This document shows positions 1 to 8,935 of a DNA stretch of 30,410 nucleotides, one piece after another. The stretch comes from Russula earlei (lineage: Eukaryota; Basidiomycota; Agaricomycetes; Russulales; Russulaceae). The DNA lies in the NCBI GenBank assembly GCA_025769875.1, contig JAGFNK010000609.1, positions 1-30,410 of the forward strand, read 5' to 3'. How positions within the stretch are numbered: the stretch's first letter is position 1; each line of letters begins with the position of its first letter. The notes under the pieces were generated by a model. The model was given only the letters and a program-made list of their open reading frames with translations. It searched no databases and was not told where the DNA came from. Both the position numbers and the translations under genes were made by a program.

Positions 1-30
1 GAGGCGACAATCCAGTGGACAAAGACTCAC

Positions 31-492
31 CTCATCACATGTGATCTCAGTGATGATATTATCACTCTCGCTACTGGAACCCAAGGACATGGTTGAGGCA
101 TATGGCATGTCTTCAGGAACAGATAGCACCTCACACCTGCGTTTGTTATATTTTCTCCGATGAGGCCATGGATGCAAGTCTGATTCAGAAGATGCTTGCT
201 CAGCTTCAATGATTTCCCACATCCATGCAGTGTTCTGGGTTCGTTGATTTTGCACTGAGGAGCCTTTAGCATGTGAGGAAGAGAACAGAGCAGAAACTTA
301 CCGGTCTGAACTGTACTTGCAGATGCGATAGGTGTGTCATCATCCTTATCATTGAACCAAACAATGTCCGATGCATCTTTTAGAGTCCCATCAGGTTGCA
401 AGGCACATTGATCAGTAGCTGTCCGCAATCCTCAGATTACATTGTCATGGATGAATGTTGTACTTACCCTCTGAACTACCTCCAATCATCAT
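31..492 (-). CDS. Hypothetical protein, 5' three exons, cut by window edge
   Basis: Minus-strand gene read by splicing: exon 1 at 492-468 (ATG-ATG start), intron 467-419 (49 nt, GTAAGT..CAG), exon 2 at 418-302, intron 301-255 (47 nt, GTAAGT..CAG), exon 3 at 254-31, followed by a GTGAGT donor at 30-25. The joined frame is open for 122 codons with no stop or frameshift, so the part seen looks intact. The protein is hydrophilic and acidic/serine-rich: near residues 17-40 it reads LKDASDIVWFNDKDDDTPIA, later a Trp-rich WMWEIIEAEQ, then a basic stretch HRRKYNKRRCE and SLGSSSESDN. There is no signal peptide, membrane segment or catalytic motif. Similar acidic leaders are, to my recollection, common in proteins next to basidiomycete DNA transposons, so a transposon-associated origin is possible but unproven. 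Function unknown. Confidence 0.45.
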
Positions 493-996
493 GACATGCA
501 GCTGGAGGTGTGACAATGGGCGAATGGTGTGAAAATGAGAGCAGAGTGGAGGTTTTCAACACACCAAAAAAAAATCTGTTGATTAGATCCCTGAACACAA
601 AATCAGCTTGCAAAGAGATTACCAATGTGGCAAAGGACCCACCTAATCCTGCATGCTGCACTAAAAAAAACATCATTGTATGATGATCACCCCTTCCCAG
701 CATTGCAATGGATCGAATTTTGGCACCTGAGTGTCCACAAACAATCCAGCAATGATCAGTCCAGCCTAAGCTGTTAAAACTCATGAAACTATACAACTAA
801 GAGAGAGAAGCATACATATTGCAATAGATGGCTGAACGTTGAGCATGGGACACTGGACAGTGAAACCTGGGTGTTTATCGGTGCGTGTCATCAGCAAGGC
901 AAGTTGTTTGTGACAGTTGTTTTTTGTCACAGTGACAATGCCACGACCAGGTGACATTGGCAACATGTGATCAAGAAATACAGTATATTCCAAATC
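493..996. other. Non-coding stretch, nothing recognised
   Basis: AT-rich DNA with many stops on both strands. Short frames here lack convincing protein-like composition or splice partners. It includes the region upstream of the minus-strand gene starting at 492, but I see no convincing TATA box within the first 100 bases. Confidence 0.5.
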
Positions 997-1183
997 TAGA
1001 CTACGAAGTACCCATACAGTATGATGGCCATACACGGCCATCAACTGATGGGTCTCAATGGGTAATACCCATCCTGTACCTGTACCGTATAAACTCTGCA
1101 GCGGTCAGCAAACAGGATGGGTATGGGTCCTGTAATACGGGTCCCATATGCCCGTACATACATGGGTATGGTGCACAGACCTA
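997..1183. repeat. GGGTA-rich foldback, MITE-like
   Basis: The segment is built from GGGTA/TACCC motifs in both orientations. ATACCCATCCTG near 1066 pairs with CAGGATGGGTAT near 1113, so the core can fold. The ends are loosely inverted: TAGACTACGAAGTACCCATAC on the left against a right end whose complement begins TAGGTCTGTGCACCATACCC. The flanks share CAAAT, but I cannot fix an exact target duplication. A small hAT-type MITE is possible. Confidence 0.35.
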
Positions 1184-1197
1184 GGCACAAATGCAAT

Positions 1198-1220
1198 GAG
1201 GCATTTGCATTAAATGCCTC
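1198..1220. repeat. Short perfect hairpin
   Basis: GAGGCATTT and AAATGCCTC form a 9-bp perfect stem around a 5-base loop, just upstream of the Copia fragment. It may be the scar of a small foldback insertion; no function is implied. Confidence 0.4.
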
Positions 1221-1244
1221 AGATCTGACCACAGCAGTGGGTTC

Positions 1245-1660
1245 TTGAGTAATGAATTCACTGACTTCTTGAGAAGCCAGGGTATGGAGCAGCACCTCAC
1301 AACTGCTGACATGCCTCAGCACAATGGTGTAGTGGAGTCACTCAACCATTGCCTAGTCAAGCACATACATGCCATGCTGCATCAAGCCCAGTTGCCCAAA
1401 AACATGTGGGGCAAAGCAATCCAGCATGCTGTTTGGCTGAGAAATCACACATCCATGTGTGCCATTGGGAATGTAACCCCATATGAGAGGTTATACCTGA
1501 CATGAAAGACATCCCAGAGTGGGGGCAAGTAGTTTGGGTCCACCTCAAGAAACAACTGAAGCTGGAGTCCTGCAGTCCACTCACAGGGGAGTCAGCTATC
1601 ATACACATGTTGAACCGGAACCCGAACGGATCAAAGAAGGCGAAGACCTTCATACAAGGT
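1245..1660 (+). pseudogene. Ty1/Copia integrase fragment
   Basis: The translated frame 1245-1505 starts NEFTDFLRSQGMEQHLTTA, then MPQHNGVVESLNH and LPKNMWGKAIQHAVWLRNH, ending TPYERLY. This is the second half of the Copia integrase core, and the Glu in NGVVES is the third residue of the DDE triad. A TGA at 1503-1505 ends that frame. The family's next block, EWGQVVWVHLKKQLKL, continues in a shifted frame from 1502, so there is a frameshift near 1500. The zinc-binding HHCC region, the first two acidic residues, gag, protease, RT and RNase H are absent. This is a dead remnant of pol. There is no ATG; the frame is simply open on the left. Confidence 0.85.
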
Positions 1661-1685
1661 TCAAGATCCGCTCATAGATGTTACA

Positions 1686-2010
1686 TGTTAGACAGAACTT
1701 TAGTATATGCGCTTATGGCAATAGGGTTATGCATACTACGCTATCTATCACAAGATGCAGCCTTATGCTGCATCTAGAACGTTTCCACATCATGCGTCAC
1801 TGAGTGCGCAATATAGCGGACACCTGTAGTCACCTCTTTTGGACTTAGGAACAGCCCTGGGTCATAGAGGTATAAATACCATACATGTAGATGAGTATAC
1901 ATATTGCTCTACACCCCAATATCACTTGAGCATTAGCACAACCTCTAAGGTGGGTTGCTTGGCCTGTTAGCTGCGCTCTATGCTGCACAACAACACATGC
2001 TATTCTGACA
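1686..2010 (+). mobile_element. Probable Copia LTR
   Basis: The segment runs from TGTTAGACAG to TATTCTGACA, giving imperfect inverted ends TGTYAGA. A TATA box (GGTATAAATACC) sits near 1869, about 140 bases before the right end, as expected for an LTR promoter. It lies just downstream of the Copia integrase fragment in the same orientation. The 5-bp flanks TTACA and TAGTA do not match, so it may be the 3' LTR of a rearranged element rather than a clean solo LTR. Boundaries are tentative. Confidence 0.45.
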
Positions 2011-2113
2011 TAGTACATGTACACAGTTCACTAGGCATCAAAGAGGTTTCATTGCGGAATGGGGCCTATGTAACCTGGCTGCTTTCTGCTATGGACTAGT
2101 GTTAGTGTTGATG

Positions 2114-2429
2114 TCACTGGGACGGCGGACTGGACGGCTGATTCCAGTCATTCCCGCGATCGCCAGGAAGAGGAAGATGCGAGCCGTACGCAACCCGCGT
2201 CGCCTCCAGGATTTTTGGTTTGTCTCTACGATCAGCTGACGAAATTTTTTTCCTCGACGGCTTCATTTCCTTCCCTCCTCTCAGTGTCCTGTTAGGAAAA
2301 GTCAACTTCAGGGATGCAAATGGACCTGACGAGGTGGGCGTACTTGTTGACGCCAGGCATAGCAAGTGCCAGCGATGGTGCGACGCCGATGGCGAGGCAG
2401 AATATGACAAAAATAGAGGAAGTACGCAT
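2114..2429 (-). CDS. Small secreted protein, two exons, 86 aa
   Basis: Minus-strand exon 1 at 2429-2344, intron 2343-2289 (55 nt: GTACGC donor, TTGAC branch-like site, CCTAACAG acceptor), exon 2 at 2288-2114 with TGA stop. Exon 1 encodes a textbook secretion signal: MRTSS, then the hydrophobic run IFVIFCLAIGVAPSLAL, with predicted cleavage after ALA. The mature part is about 63 residues, rich in Lys, Arg and Pro, with no cysteine; it contains KEMKPSRKKISSADRRDK and ends with a PSSPPSQ tail. A clean TATA box lies 170 bases upstream. Without splicing the frame ends after 46 residues, which would still give a signal peptide plus a short tail. Function unknown; size and signal fit the loose class of fungal small secreted, effector-like proteins. 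The downstream reading depends on the inferred intron. Confidence 0.5.
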
Positions 2430-2598
2430 GGTTATTCCGAGTGGGTGTCGTGGATTGGATTTAAAATTCAAGTCGTGAGATTTGTCGGTATATGGACAAG
2501 ACGAGGGCGTAGAGGATGTAGAAAGTAGGTAATCGGTACCAAATCGTGTGGGATTGAAAGTGAGCGCAGCTGGAGAGAATCAGACTCGCCTGCCGCTT

Positions 2599-2605
2599 TT
2601 TATAC
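2599..2605 (-). promoter_or_regulatory. TATA box of small secreted protein gene
   Basis: On the minus strand the sequence reads GAGGGTATAAAAAGCGGC. A TATAAAA box 170 bases upstream of the ATG at 2429 would place transcription start near 2570 and give a 5' leader of about 140 bases. The surrounding DNA is richer in CpG than the neighbouring repeats. Confidence 0.5.
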
Positions 2606-2838
2606 CCTCTGCGAGTCCCCTTTGCACGCTGAGAGGTTAATCACATCGTGGTCAATTTTGATATCAAAGTGTTGATCCGCTTTGATGCATTTGTCCTTTC
2701 CAAACTTGCACGCTTGAAAGAAGCGCGCATGTGGGAACGACGTGAAGAGAGCGGTCCCGACGTCGCTCAGGAGCGGGATCAAGTGGTGACGGCCGTCATC
2801 ACATAATCACATAGATGCGTTAATGCGATGCCGGTGGC

Positions 2839-2870
2839 CGTGACCTGAGTGAGCCGTGACCTGAGTGAGC
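2839..2870. repeat. 16-bp direct duplication
   Basis: CGTGACCTGAGTGAGC is present twice, back to back. It lies upstream of the small secreted protein gene in otherwise unannotated DNA (2606-3190), where I see no gene. Confidence 0.7.
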
Positions 2871-3194
2871 TGCGACTTCACCGTGCTATCAAATCAGTGA
2901 GGTTGATGTGGGTCATGTGAATCAAAAGACTGTCAATTACGGGCTGTGAATAATAAGGCTGTGGACTAGGTGATGCAGGAGCTGAGGGGAGGAAGGTCAG
3001 GTTGGGGATTCTGATGAGAGTTAGCCACCCAGGCAATGGGAATGCATGTGTTGGGAAGGCAGGCCAGTAGACCATTGACACATTGTACACAAAGGGATGC
3101 ATATGAATGCAACGTTGAGAGAAAAGAGAAAGAGAGGAGGGGATTTCAAGTACATGTGAGGAGTTTTCAAGAATAGAGATGACAACATCAGCAA

Positions 3195-3280
3195 ACCACA
3201 AAAAAAATTCCCAGGTTTTCATTGGTTTCCGCTGGTTTCCCAGTTTCCGGAAACCAAAAACCCAGAAACTGGGAAACCTG
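3195..3280. repeat. GGTTTCC-rich foldback
   Basis: Repeated GGTTTCC/GGAAACC words. A perfect 14-bp stem is formed by GGTTTCCCAGTTTC (3234-3247) and GAAACTGGGAAACC (3265-3278). A 176-codon minus-strand frame crossing it (3408-2878) has repeat-like composition and no recognisable domain, so I do not call it a gene. Confidence 0.6.
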
Positions 3281-3589
3281 GTAGACATCATGAAGCACAC
3301 TGGAAAACAATTCAAGTTTTCTATGGTCACATTGACTGTCTGAGTGAGCGAAGCTGGCACCTTGGACTGGAATGTGCAGACAACAATGGTGACAATGAAT
3401 CCCTTCATTGTGTTGATGCCTCAATGATATCTGCATTCCATGCTGATCTGTATATACCTGAGAGTCCCCTCAAGGCTTAGATCCATACCAGCTCGAATCA
3501 ACTTCCAATTACAAGTAGAAATGATGTATACCCTATTTCTGACCATTTTCAGTGATTCTTTTCCTACTATACTATATTTCTACCAGTTT

Positions 3590-3722
3590 CCATACTTTCA
3601 ACAGGTTTCTGTTAGTTTCTTAGGTTTCCATGAAAGATACTCTCAGGTTGTTTCTGGGAAACCAGACATGGGTTTCCCAGTCTCCTGGTTTCCTGGTTTC
3701 CGCCGGTTTTTTTTTGGTTTCC
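3590..3722. repeat. Second GGTTTCC-rich cluster
   Basis: The same word as at 3195-3280 recurs at least eight times, including CTGGTTTCCTGGTTTCCGCC and an inverted TGGGAAACC/GGTTTCCCA pair near 3656-3679. Together with the first cluster it brackets about 300 bases of AT-rich DNA. A satellite-like or foldback repeat family is likely. Confidence 0.55.
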
Positions 3723-3777
3723 TGAGGTGAGAAACTGATGGAAACTAAAATCCATCTTTACTGATGAACACTATAAG

Positions 3778-5295
3778 TGTCATGAACCATTCTCCGGAGA
3801 GGGCCCTTGAAGGACCCTTCCTTATAGGAGGAAACCCAGCCTCCATGGTGTCACCCTGCTCACACAAGCAAAAGGGGTGAGTAGAGGTGTCCACAATATC
3901 GTGTGCACATTGTTGCGCGAGCGATTCTCGGCACAATCGACATACAGCAAGCCCCACTTAAAGGCAACCTTCTAGCAACAAAAGACAGTATTAGGGCCTT
4001 CCTAAGGACCCTTTGGAACGACCCTAGGAGCTCTACTATAAGTACTAACCTAGTGTCAAAGGCCCTACAACGCGTTATTAGACCAACTCTAATAACTATA
4101 GAACGAACTATAAGGCAACACTAAGGACGTTAATAGAAGTATTAGGGTCGACTCTAAGGCCCCTTTTACCAACCGAGAATTCTTGAATCTTGAACTTGAA
4201 CTTGGATTTCAGGATTTTCCGGGAGTGACAGGAATGACAGGTGTGATGTAAGTGACATAATAAACTAATATGAGTCCATTTCAAATATGAGTTATTTTCC
4301 GGTGTGATTTGCTGGGTTTACATGTGATATGTAAAATATTTTTTCTAACCCTTCCTTCCACTCCTTCCAAGTGGGGTATTGCAAGCATGTCATTAAGGCA
4401 GAATATGTGTCACCAATGTGTGGGTGCACATCTTTGTGCAAATTTTGTATGTGCAGCTCTGGTGAAAATGGGGCTGCAAGCACCCAGATGTTGAGCTCGA
4501 GTTGGACTGCTCGACTCCAAGTTTGACGCTGACACATCATGTGTAACCCCAAATATGTGAATATGCAAATGACAACAAAAACAAATGCATATTAATTTAT
4601 TATATACATCATATCACTTACATCACTCCTGTCACTCCTGTCACTCCCGGAAAATCCTGAAATCCAAGTTCAAGTTCAAGATTCAAGAATTCTTGGTTGG
4701 TAAAAGGGGCCTAAGGACCCTAATAGAACCATATAAGGGCCTTATAAGATAACACTATTCCCTAATCAAACTACAAGTCCTCAAATGACCGGCCCTAAAC
4801 TAACTAACAGGAAATGAATCAGGTGCTCGCACGTGCACTAAAGCAGTGAACACATGGACAATGGAAGCTCTTACTCATCAAGAGAAGCTTTCTTACTCAG
4901 CAGCTTACTGAGCATGACTGAGCATGCTCAGTAAGCGTCCTCCGACTTCTTACTCATCACTCCATTGTGCTTGATAACAAGGTTATGACTTGTTCCCTAT
5001 TTAGCAGTTCTCTTGTAGTATATAAGCGCTCAATAAAGTAGCGGACAGTCCTCAGACTGTCCATTTGTTTACGGCACTCTCCATCCCTGGGATACTCCTT
5101 TAAGGACCATCCCCTTGTGACTACCCTGGCCTCTCCTCTGTGTGACTGCTCGACTCTCACAGTAACAATACCTCTCTGGTATCTGTTACTACTCTGGACT
5201 CTACTCCTTGCTCACGCCGTCTTGGACGTTTATCGACTCGTCTTCGAGCTTATCCCTCACTCTTGAACTGGATAGTTCAACAGTGAGTCTTGACA
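3778..5295 (-). mobile_element. Solo LTR, family A copy 1, with nested MITE
   Basis: On the minus strand the LTR runs from TGTCAAGACTCACTG (5295) to GGTTCATGACA (3778). It is flanked by 5-bp duplications ATAAG (3773-3777 and 5296-5300), so it is a complete solo LTR. Without the 554-bp MITE and its duplicated TAA it is about 961 bp. A TATA box (TTATATA, 5024-5017) is visible. A 14-bp hairpin GCTTACTGAGCATG..CATGCTCAGTAAGC lies near 4902-4936. The second copy at 8332-11244 aligns along its whole length in the opposite orientation. A 70-codon frame conserved between the copies (GLAVCRLCRESLA...) is part of the LTR and not independent evidence of a gene. The 5-bp TSD and size suggest Gypsy. Confidence 0.85.
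4158..4711. mobile_element. PIF/Harbinger-like MITE, 554 bp
   Basis: Terminal inverted repeats of about 80 bp start GGCCCCTTTTACCAACC and end with the complement. The flanks are TAA on both sides (4155-4157, 4712-4714). The related LTR at 8332-11244 carries the empty site with a single TTA (10864-10866 on its strand), which proves the 3-bp duplication. There is no transposase frame inside. A 3-bp TWA duplication and GG..CC termini fit PIF/Harbinger. It is nested in the solo LTR and therefore younger than it. Confidence 0.85.
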
Positions 5296-5299
5296 ATAA

Positions 5300-5407
5300 G
5301 GCCCCATTTACCAACTGAAAATTCTTGAATCTTGAGGCCCCACTGGGCACAAAACTTCACAAAATGTAGAAACTATATTCAAGAATTCTTGGTTGGTAAA
5401 AGGGGCC
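5300..5407. mobile_element. 108-bp MITE, same TIR family
   Basis: Ends GGCCCCATTTACCAAC and GTTGGTAAAAGGGGCC match the 554-bp MITE, and TAA flanks both sides (5297-5299, 5408-5410). The core is shortened and starts with a second GGCCCCACTGGGCAC block. The solo LTR at 3778-5295 duplicated ATAAG, which includes the first base of this MITE, so the MITE was there first. Confidence 0.8.
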
Positions 5408-5799
5408 TAATACATTTGCAGGCAATAACAAAATATTTTATACTTTTACAAGCACACTATTTCTTAGGCCCCATATGGCAATGAAACTTTTACAAAATTT
5501 TGAAACTTTTGCAAACTTTTTGAAAATTGGGGGTTTCCGGAGTCACTTGTGTGACAGGAGTCTTTGGAATTTCACATAATGTGATACCAAATCCAGACTA
5601 TTGGACTTTGTTAGCAGAGCAGTGTTTGAACAGCTTTACAGTTCTGAAAATCATTATAATTATTTAATGATAAGAATAAATAACTTGATAACAGAAGTTG
5701 TCATACTCAAAATTGGAATTGTGGCACAACAGAGGTCAATGTTGCACTGTGCACTTCCACTGCAGCAACAATGCCCACCCACATCTTGCTCCCTCACAC

Positions 5800-7025
5800 C
5801 TCCATCCTGCCACCAACAGACATTTGTGCCCTTGCAATTGTGCCCTCCCAACAAATCAACATCACATGAAGGCTGAATGGCCCCACAATGCCACTCCCTC
5901 ATCACCTCCATCATCCTGCCAACACACACTGTGTGTCAAGACACGTACTGCTGATCACTAAGGACTCAGGAGCAGGTGGGCAAGGGTCAGAACAGATGGT
6001 ACACGGCGAAGGCGGCGTTGAACAGGAGGACGAGCCAAACGACGAGGAGGTACCAGATGGGGACTGGTAGGTGTTGCAAGAGACAAAGGCGAAGGCTAGA
6101 GGCCAGTGTAGCGAGGGGCTTTAAACAAGGCGGTCATTGAAGAGTACCTTGAAGACGAGAGTGGACTTTAAACTGAGCGGTCGCAGGGGAGTACCCAGGA
6201 AGATGAGAGTATCACAAATGGACAGTCTGACGACTGCCATGCTTCATTGGGGCTTATATACAGTGTACAGGGTCGATTACAAAGTACTGGGACTATTCTA
6301 GACTCTTTGGTACCATCCAATAGGACTACAGAGGCATAAACTTGCTTGTGTCAAGTTTCAGGCTTACTGAGCACATTACTGATCATTGTGGAGCGATGAC
6401 ATCATTATGATGTCACTGTGGGGCGCTTAGTGAGCCTATGAGGTCACTGTGGAGTTGCTCAGTCAGCCATGATGTCATTGGAGCCTTGATGACGTCAGAT
6501 GATTTATGCAACAGTTTCTAAGAGTTTGTGCCGCTGTTTCAGGTCCATGGTGGCTGGGTGGCCATGTGGCTGCCACGCGATGATTACCCGATTAGGAAAC
6601 GGGTGCCTGGTTGTGTTAGAGTGCCTTTGCAATAGCAATATCTTGTACCATGGGAGGGATAGCCCAGAAAATGGAAGGGAGTCGGCAATGCAAAGTGAGA
6701 GAGGTCTTTCTTGAGTAAAATAGGACAATCCTCAGCCAGGACTTGGCCTTGGTTCGTAACACTGTGTGACTGTGATCACCTTCATGTGTGTGTTTTCCTG
6801 ACAAACTGATGCACACAAGGGCTGAATGGTCCCCACCCAATGCCACTCCCCCACCTTCATTATCTTTCCCTCAACAGATGCTGTGCCATTGTGATTGCTG
6901 TCACACACATGTGCCCTCCTGACAAATTGACACACCACACAAAGGCCAAATGGCCATGCCCAACACCACACCCCTGCCACCTCTATCATGCTAGCACATG
7001 CCATGCAATCATGATTGTCTTGTCA
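5800..7025. repeat. Degenerate ~120-bp minisatellite, interrupted
   Basis: Inside the Harbinger-like element, blocks containing a TGCCCTCC/TTTTCCTGACAAA-like start, then GGCTGAATGG and ATGCCACTCCC, recur three to four times. They lie at about 5800-5905, 5906-5933 joined to 6762-6860, and 6861-7025. The solo LTR sits within the second unit. Short His/Pro/Thr-rich frames here are artefacts of the repeat. Confidence 0.6.
5934..6761 (+). mobile_element. Solo LTR, 828 bp, TSD CTGTG
   Basis: Starts TGTCAAGACACG, ends TTGGTTCGTAACA, and is flanked by CTGTG at 5929-5933 and 6762-6766. A TATA-like TTATATA lies near 6254-6260. The terminal TGTCAAGAC and several internal phrases (GACGAG, AAATGGACAGTCTGA, GAGTACC) resemble the family A LTRs, so it is probably a related Gypsy family. 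No internal coding sequence remains. Confidence 0.85.
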
Positions 7026-7287
7026 AGCCCTTAGATTAGTTTAAATATTATTTATTTTGCTGTACTTAACTCTTGAATACACTATTATGAAACATAAGGA
7101 TTGTGTGTAAAGTAATTATTATAAAACATTGAGGAGTTGATAGGAATCCCCTTGAGGAGCCAAATTGGTGGGGCACTTTCCAATTCTGGAGCATGACACT
7201 TTATGCAAAAAGATGTCACACATGTGACTCTGGAAAATCCCAAATTTCAAAAGGTTTGCAAAAGTTTCATTGCTGTATGGGGCCTTA

Positions 7288-7914
7288 GGAGATAAGACAT
7301 GAGTAAAGATTTTTAGGAGTTTTGAGCCAAATGGACATAAGTAGGAATAGAATTGTATAGTAAGAAGTTAGTGGACTTTGATGGATATAATGCATTGCCT
7401 CTTGGTCTGGCTGATGTGCTTGCTTCAGTTTTGGTGTGTGTGGCTGGTGGTGTCATGCATATGCATTTTTGTTGAGGACAGGAAAGTGGGGACTGATATG
7501 GAATGAAAACAATGTTCTTGATTTTTGGACTTTTTCAATTTCAATCTGAATGAAACAAAACAAAAAAGGAATAAAATAAATTTATTCTCCCCTGAGGTGA
7601 GTGCCAAAAATCGAAGGATCAAAGTGATCCTAGGGATGTGTTGTGTTGTGCTGTTGTGCTCCTCCACATGTGCCCCTGGTGGCCTGAAACTGCCAGATTC
7701 TTGAGGATGATCTGTTGAAGTTGCAGCCATAGTATGATGCACAACACACCACCACCACAAGCCCAGAAGTCTAGATCCCGCTTTGCTGCACTATGTCCTT
7801 GAGTAACTTGCCACACACTTTCAAAGACTTCCAAAGTCTAGTGCTTGAACTATATCAAGCAACTCTATTGCTTAGAGGCAATAAGATCAGTGAATCTTAA
7901 CATCTTGCCTGTCA
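7288..7914. other. AT-rich stretch, no gene seen
   Basis: Only short frames with poor composition are present. A minus-strand frame at 7834-7619 shares DNA with another at 7760-7425; neither has a recognisable domain or plausible splice partners. Confidence 0.5.
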
Positions 7915-8331
7915 TTGATTCCCTTTCATCCTGCTCTTGCCTCTACATCATCATTTTTTTTTGGATAGTGCTTATTAGGTAGTTACAGGTACAGGCTACC
8001 TAAATAAGTGTGAGATAGCAGGAGAAAATAAATTCAGCCTATCTGACTTGCTGTAGCTCATCTACATTATCATTCATGAACCATCATCCTTGCACCAATC
8101 AGATGACTATGCATGGACCCTGATGACACAGTCACTGTAGTCATTGTTGCTCAATCTGAGGGCTCAGTGCCCACAGCACCTCACCTGTTCATCCTTCCTG
8201 CACTGCCTTGCACTCACAGATTCACAGTCAAAGGAATAGGAATCTCATTATTTAAGGCTGTAAACTACAGTCTCAAATAACAGTTGAATTTGCAGTTTCT
8301 TGCAATCTATCACACCCATGTTTGCCCTCTC
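7915..8331 (+). repeat. LTR-like family B, decayed copy, left part
   Basis: The stretches 7915-7955 and 8061-8331 match the middle of the family B copies at 12448 and 28094 (for example GAGGGCTCAGTGCCCACAGCACCTCACC and TATTTAAGGCTGTAAACTACAGTCTCA in pieces). The copy is interrupted by a LINE tail (7956-8060), then by the family A solo LTR, and resumes at 11245-11442. The true left end is not recognisable. Confidence 0.6.
7956..8060 (-). mobile_element. 5'-truncated LINE tail with poly(A)
   Basis: Read on the minus strand, the insert ends ...CTAATAAGCACTATCC followed by a run of nine A. It is flanked by a 14-bp duplication, TCTACATCATCATT (7942-7955) and TCTACATTATCATT (8061-8074), with one mismatch. 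The 3' end resembles the end of the LINE at 13516-14719 (CTATCTMACACTTATT... then CTMTCC before the A run). It is about 105 bp long and non-coding. Confidence 0.7.
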
Positions 8332-8935
8332 TGTCAGGACTCACTGGTGAACTATCCAGTTCAAGAGCGAGGAATAAGCTTGAAGACGAGTCGGTAGATG
8401 TCCAAGACTGTGTGAGCGAGAAGTAGGGTCCAAAGCAGTAGCAAATACCAGAGTGGTATAGTGACTGGTAGAGTCAAGCAAGTACACAGGGAAGAAGCCA
8501 GAATGGTCACAAGGGGATGGTCCTTAAAGGAGTATCCCAGGATTGGAGAGTGCCGTAAACAAATGGACAGTCTGAGGACTGTCTGCTACTTTATTGAGCA
8601 CTTATATACTACAAGAGAACTGCTAAATAGGGAACAAGTCATAACCTTGTTATTGTCAAGACTCACTGTTGAACAATCCAGTTCAAGAGCGAGGGGTCAG
8701 TTTGGAGACGAGTCAATAGACATCTAGGACGGCATGGGCAAGGAGTAGAGTCCAGAGCAGTAACAAATACTGTACCAAAGGGGTATGGTTACTGGTAAGG
8801 TTGAACAAGCACGCAGGGAGGAGGCCAGGATAGTCACAAGGGGACAGTCCTTAAAGGAGTATCCCAGGAATGGAGAGTGCCATAAACAAATGGACAGTCT
8901 GAGGACTGTCCACTACTTTATTGAGCGCTTATATA

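Larger units (their letters stand above)
5467..7284. mobile_element. Harbinger-like TIR element with nested LTR
   Basis: Left end GGCCCCATATGGCAATGAAA and a right end that is its inverted partner (TTTCATTGCTGTATGGGGCC), flanked by TTA on both sides (5464-5466, 7285-7287). TIR similarity extends about 90 bases, through a TCACTTGTGTGAC-like motif. Removing the nested solo LTR (5934-6761) and one TSD leaves about 985 bp. The inside is a minisatellite and AT-rich DNA with no transposase, so it is non-autonomous. Confidence 0.8.

Noticed and set aside
1660..1777. Extension of the Copia frame past 1660
   Set aside because: Protein similarity to integrase stops by about residue 30 of the second frame, and the remaining codons run into the LTR.
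2878..3408. 176-codon minus-strand frame with hydrophobic segments
   Set aside because: It crosses the GGTTTCC hairpin, has no recognisable domain, and an overlapping frame is equally open.
3745..3957. Frame GLAVCRLCRESLA, conserved at 11065-11334
   Set aside because: Both lie inside two copies of the same LTR, so conservation reflects recent common origin. No domain or splice partner; not called as a gene.
5601..5961. His/Pro/Cys-rich frames in the Harbinger-like element
   Set aside because: They follow the minisatellite units, are open in several phases and show no transposase motif.
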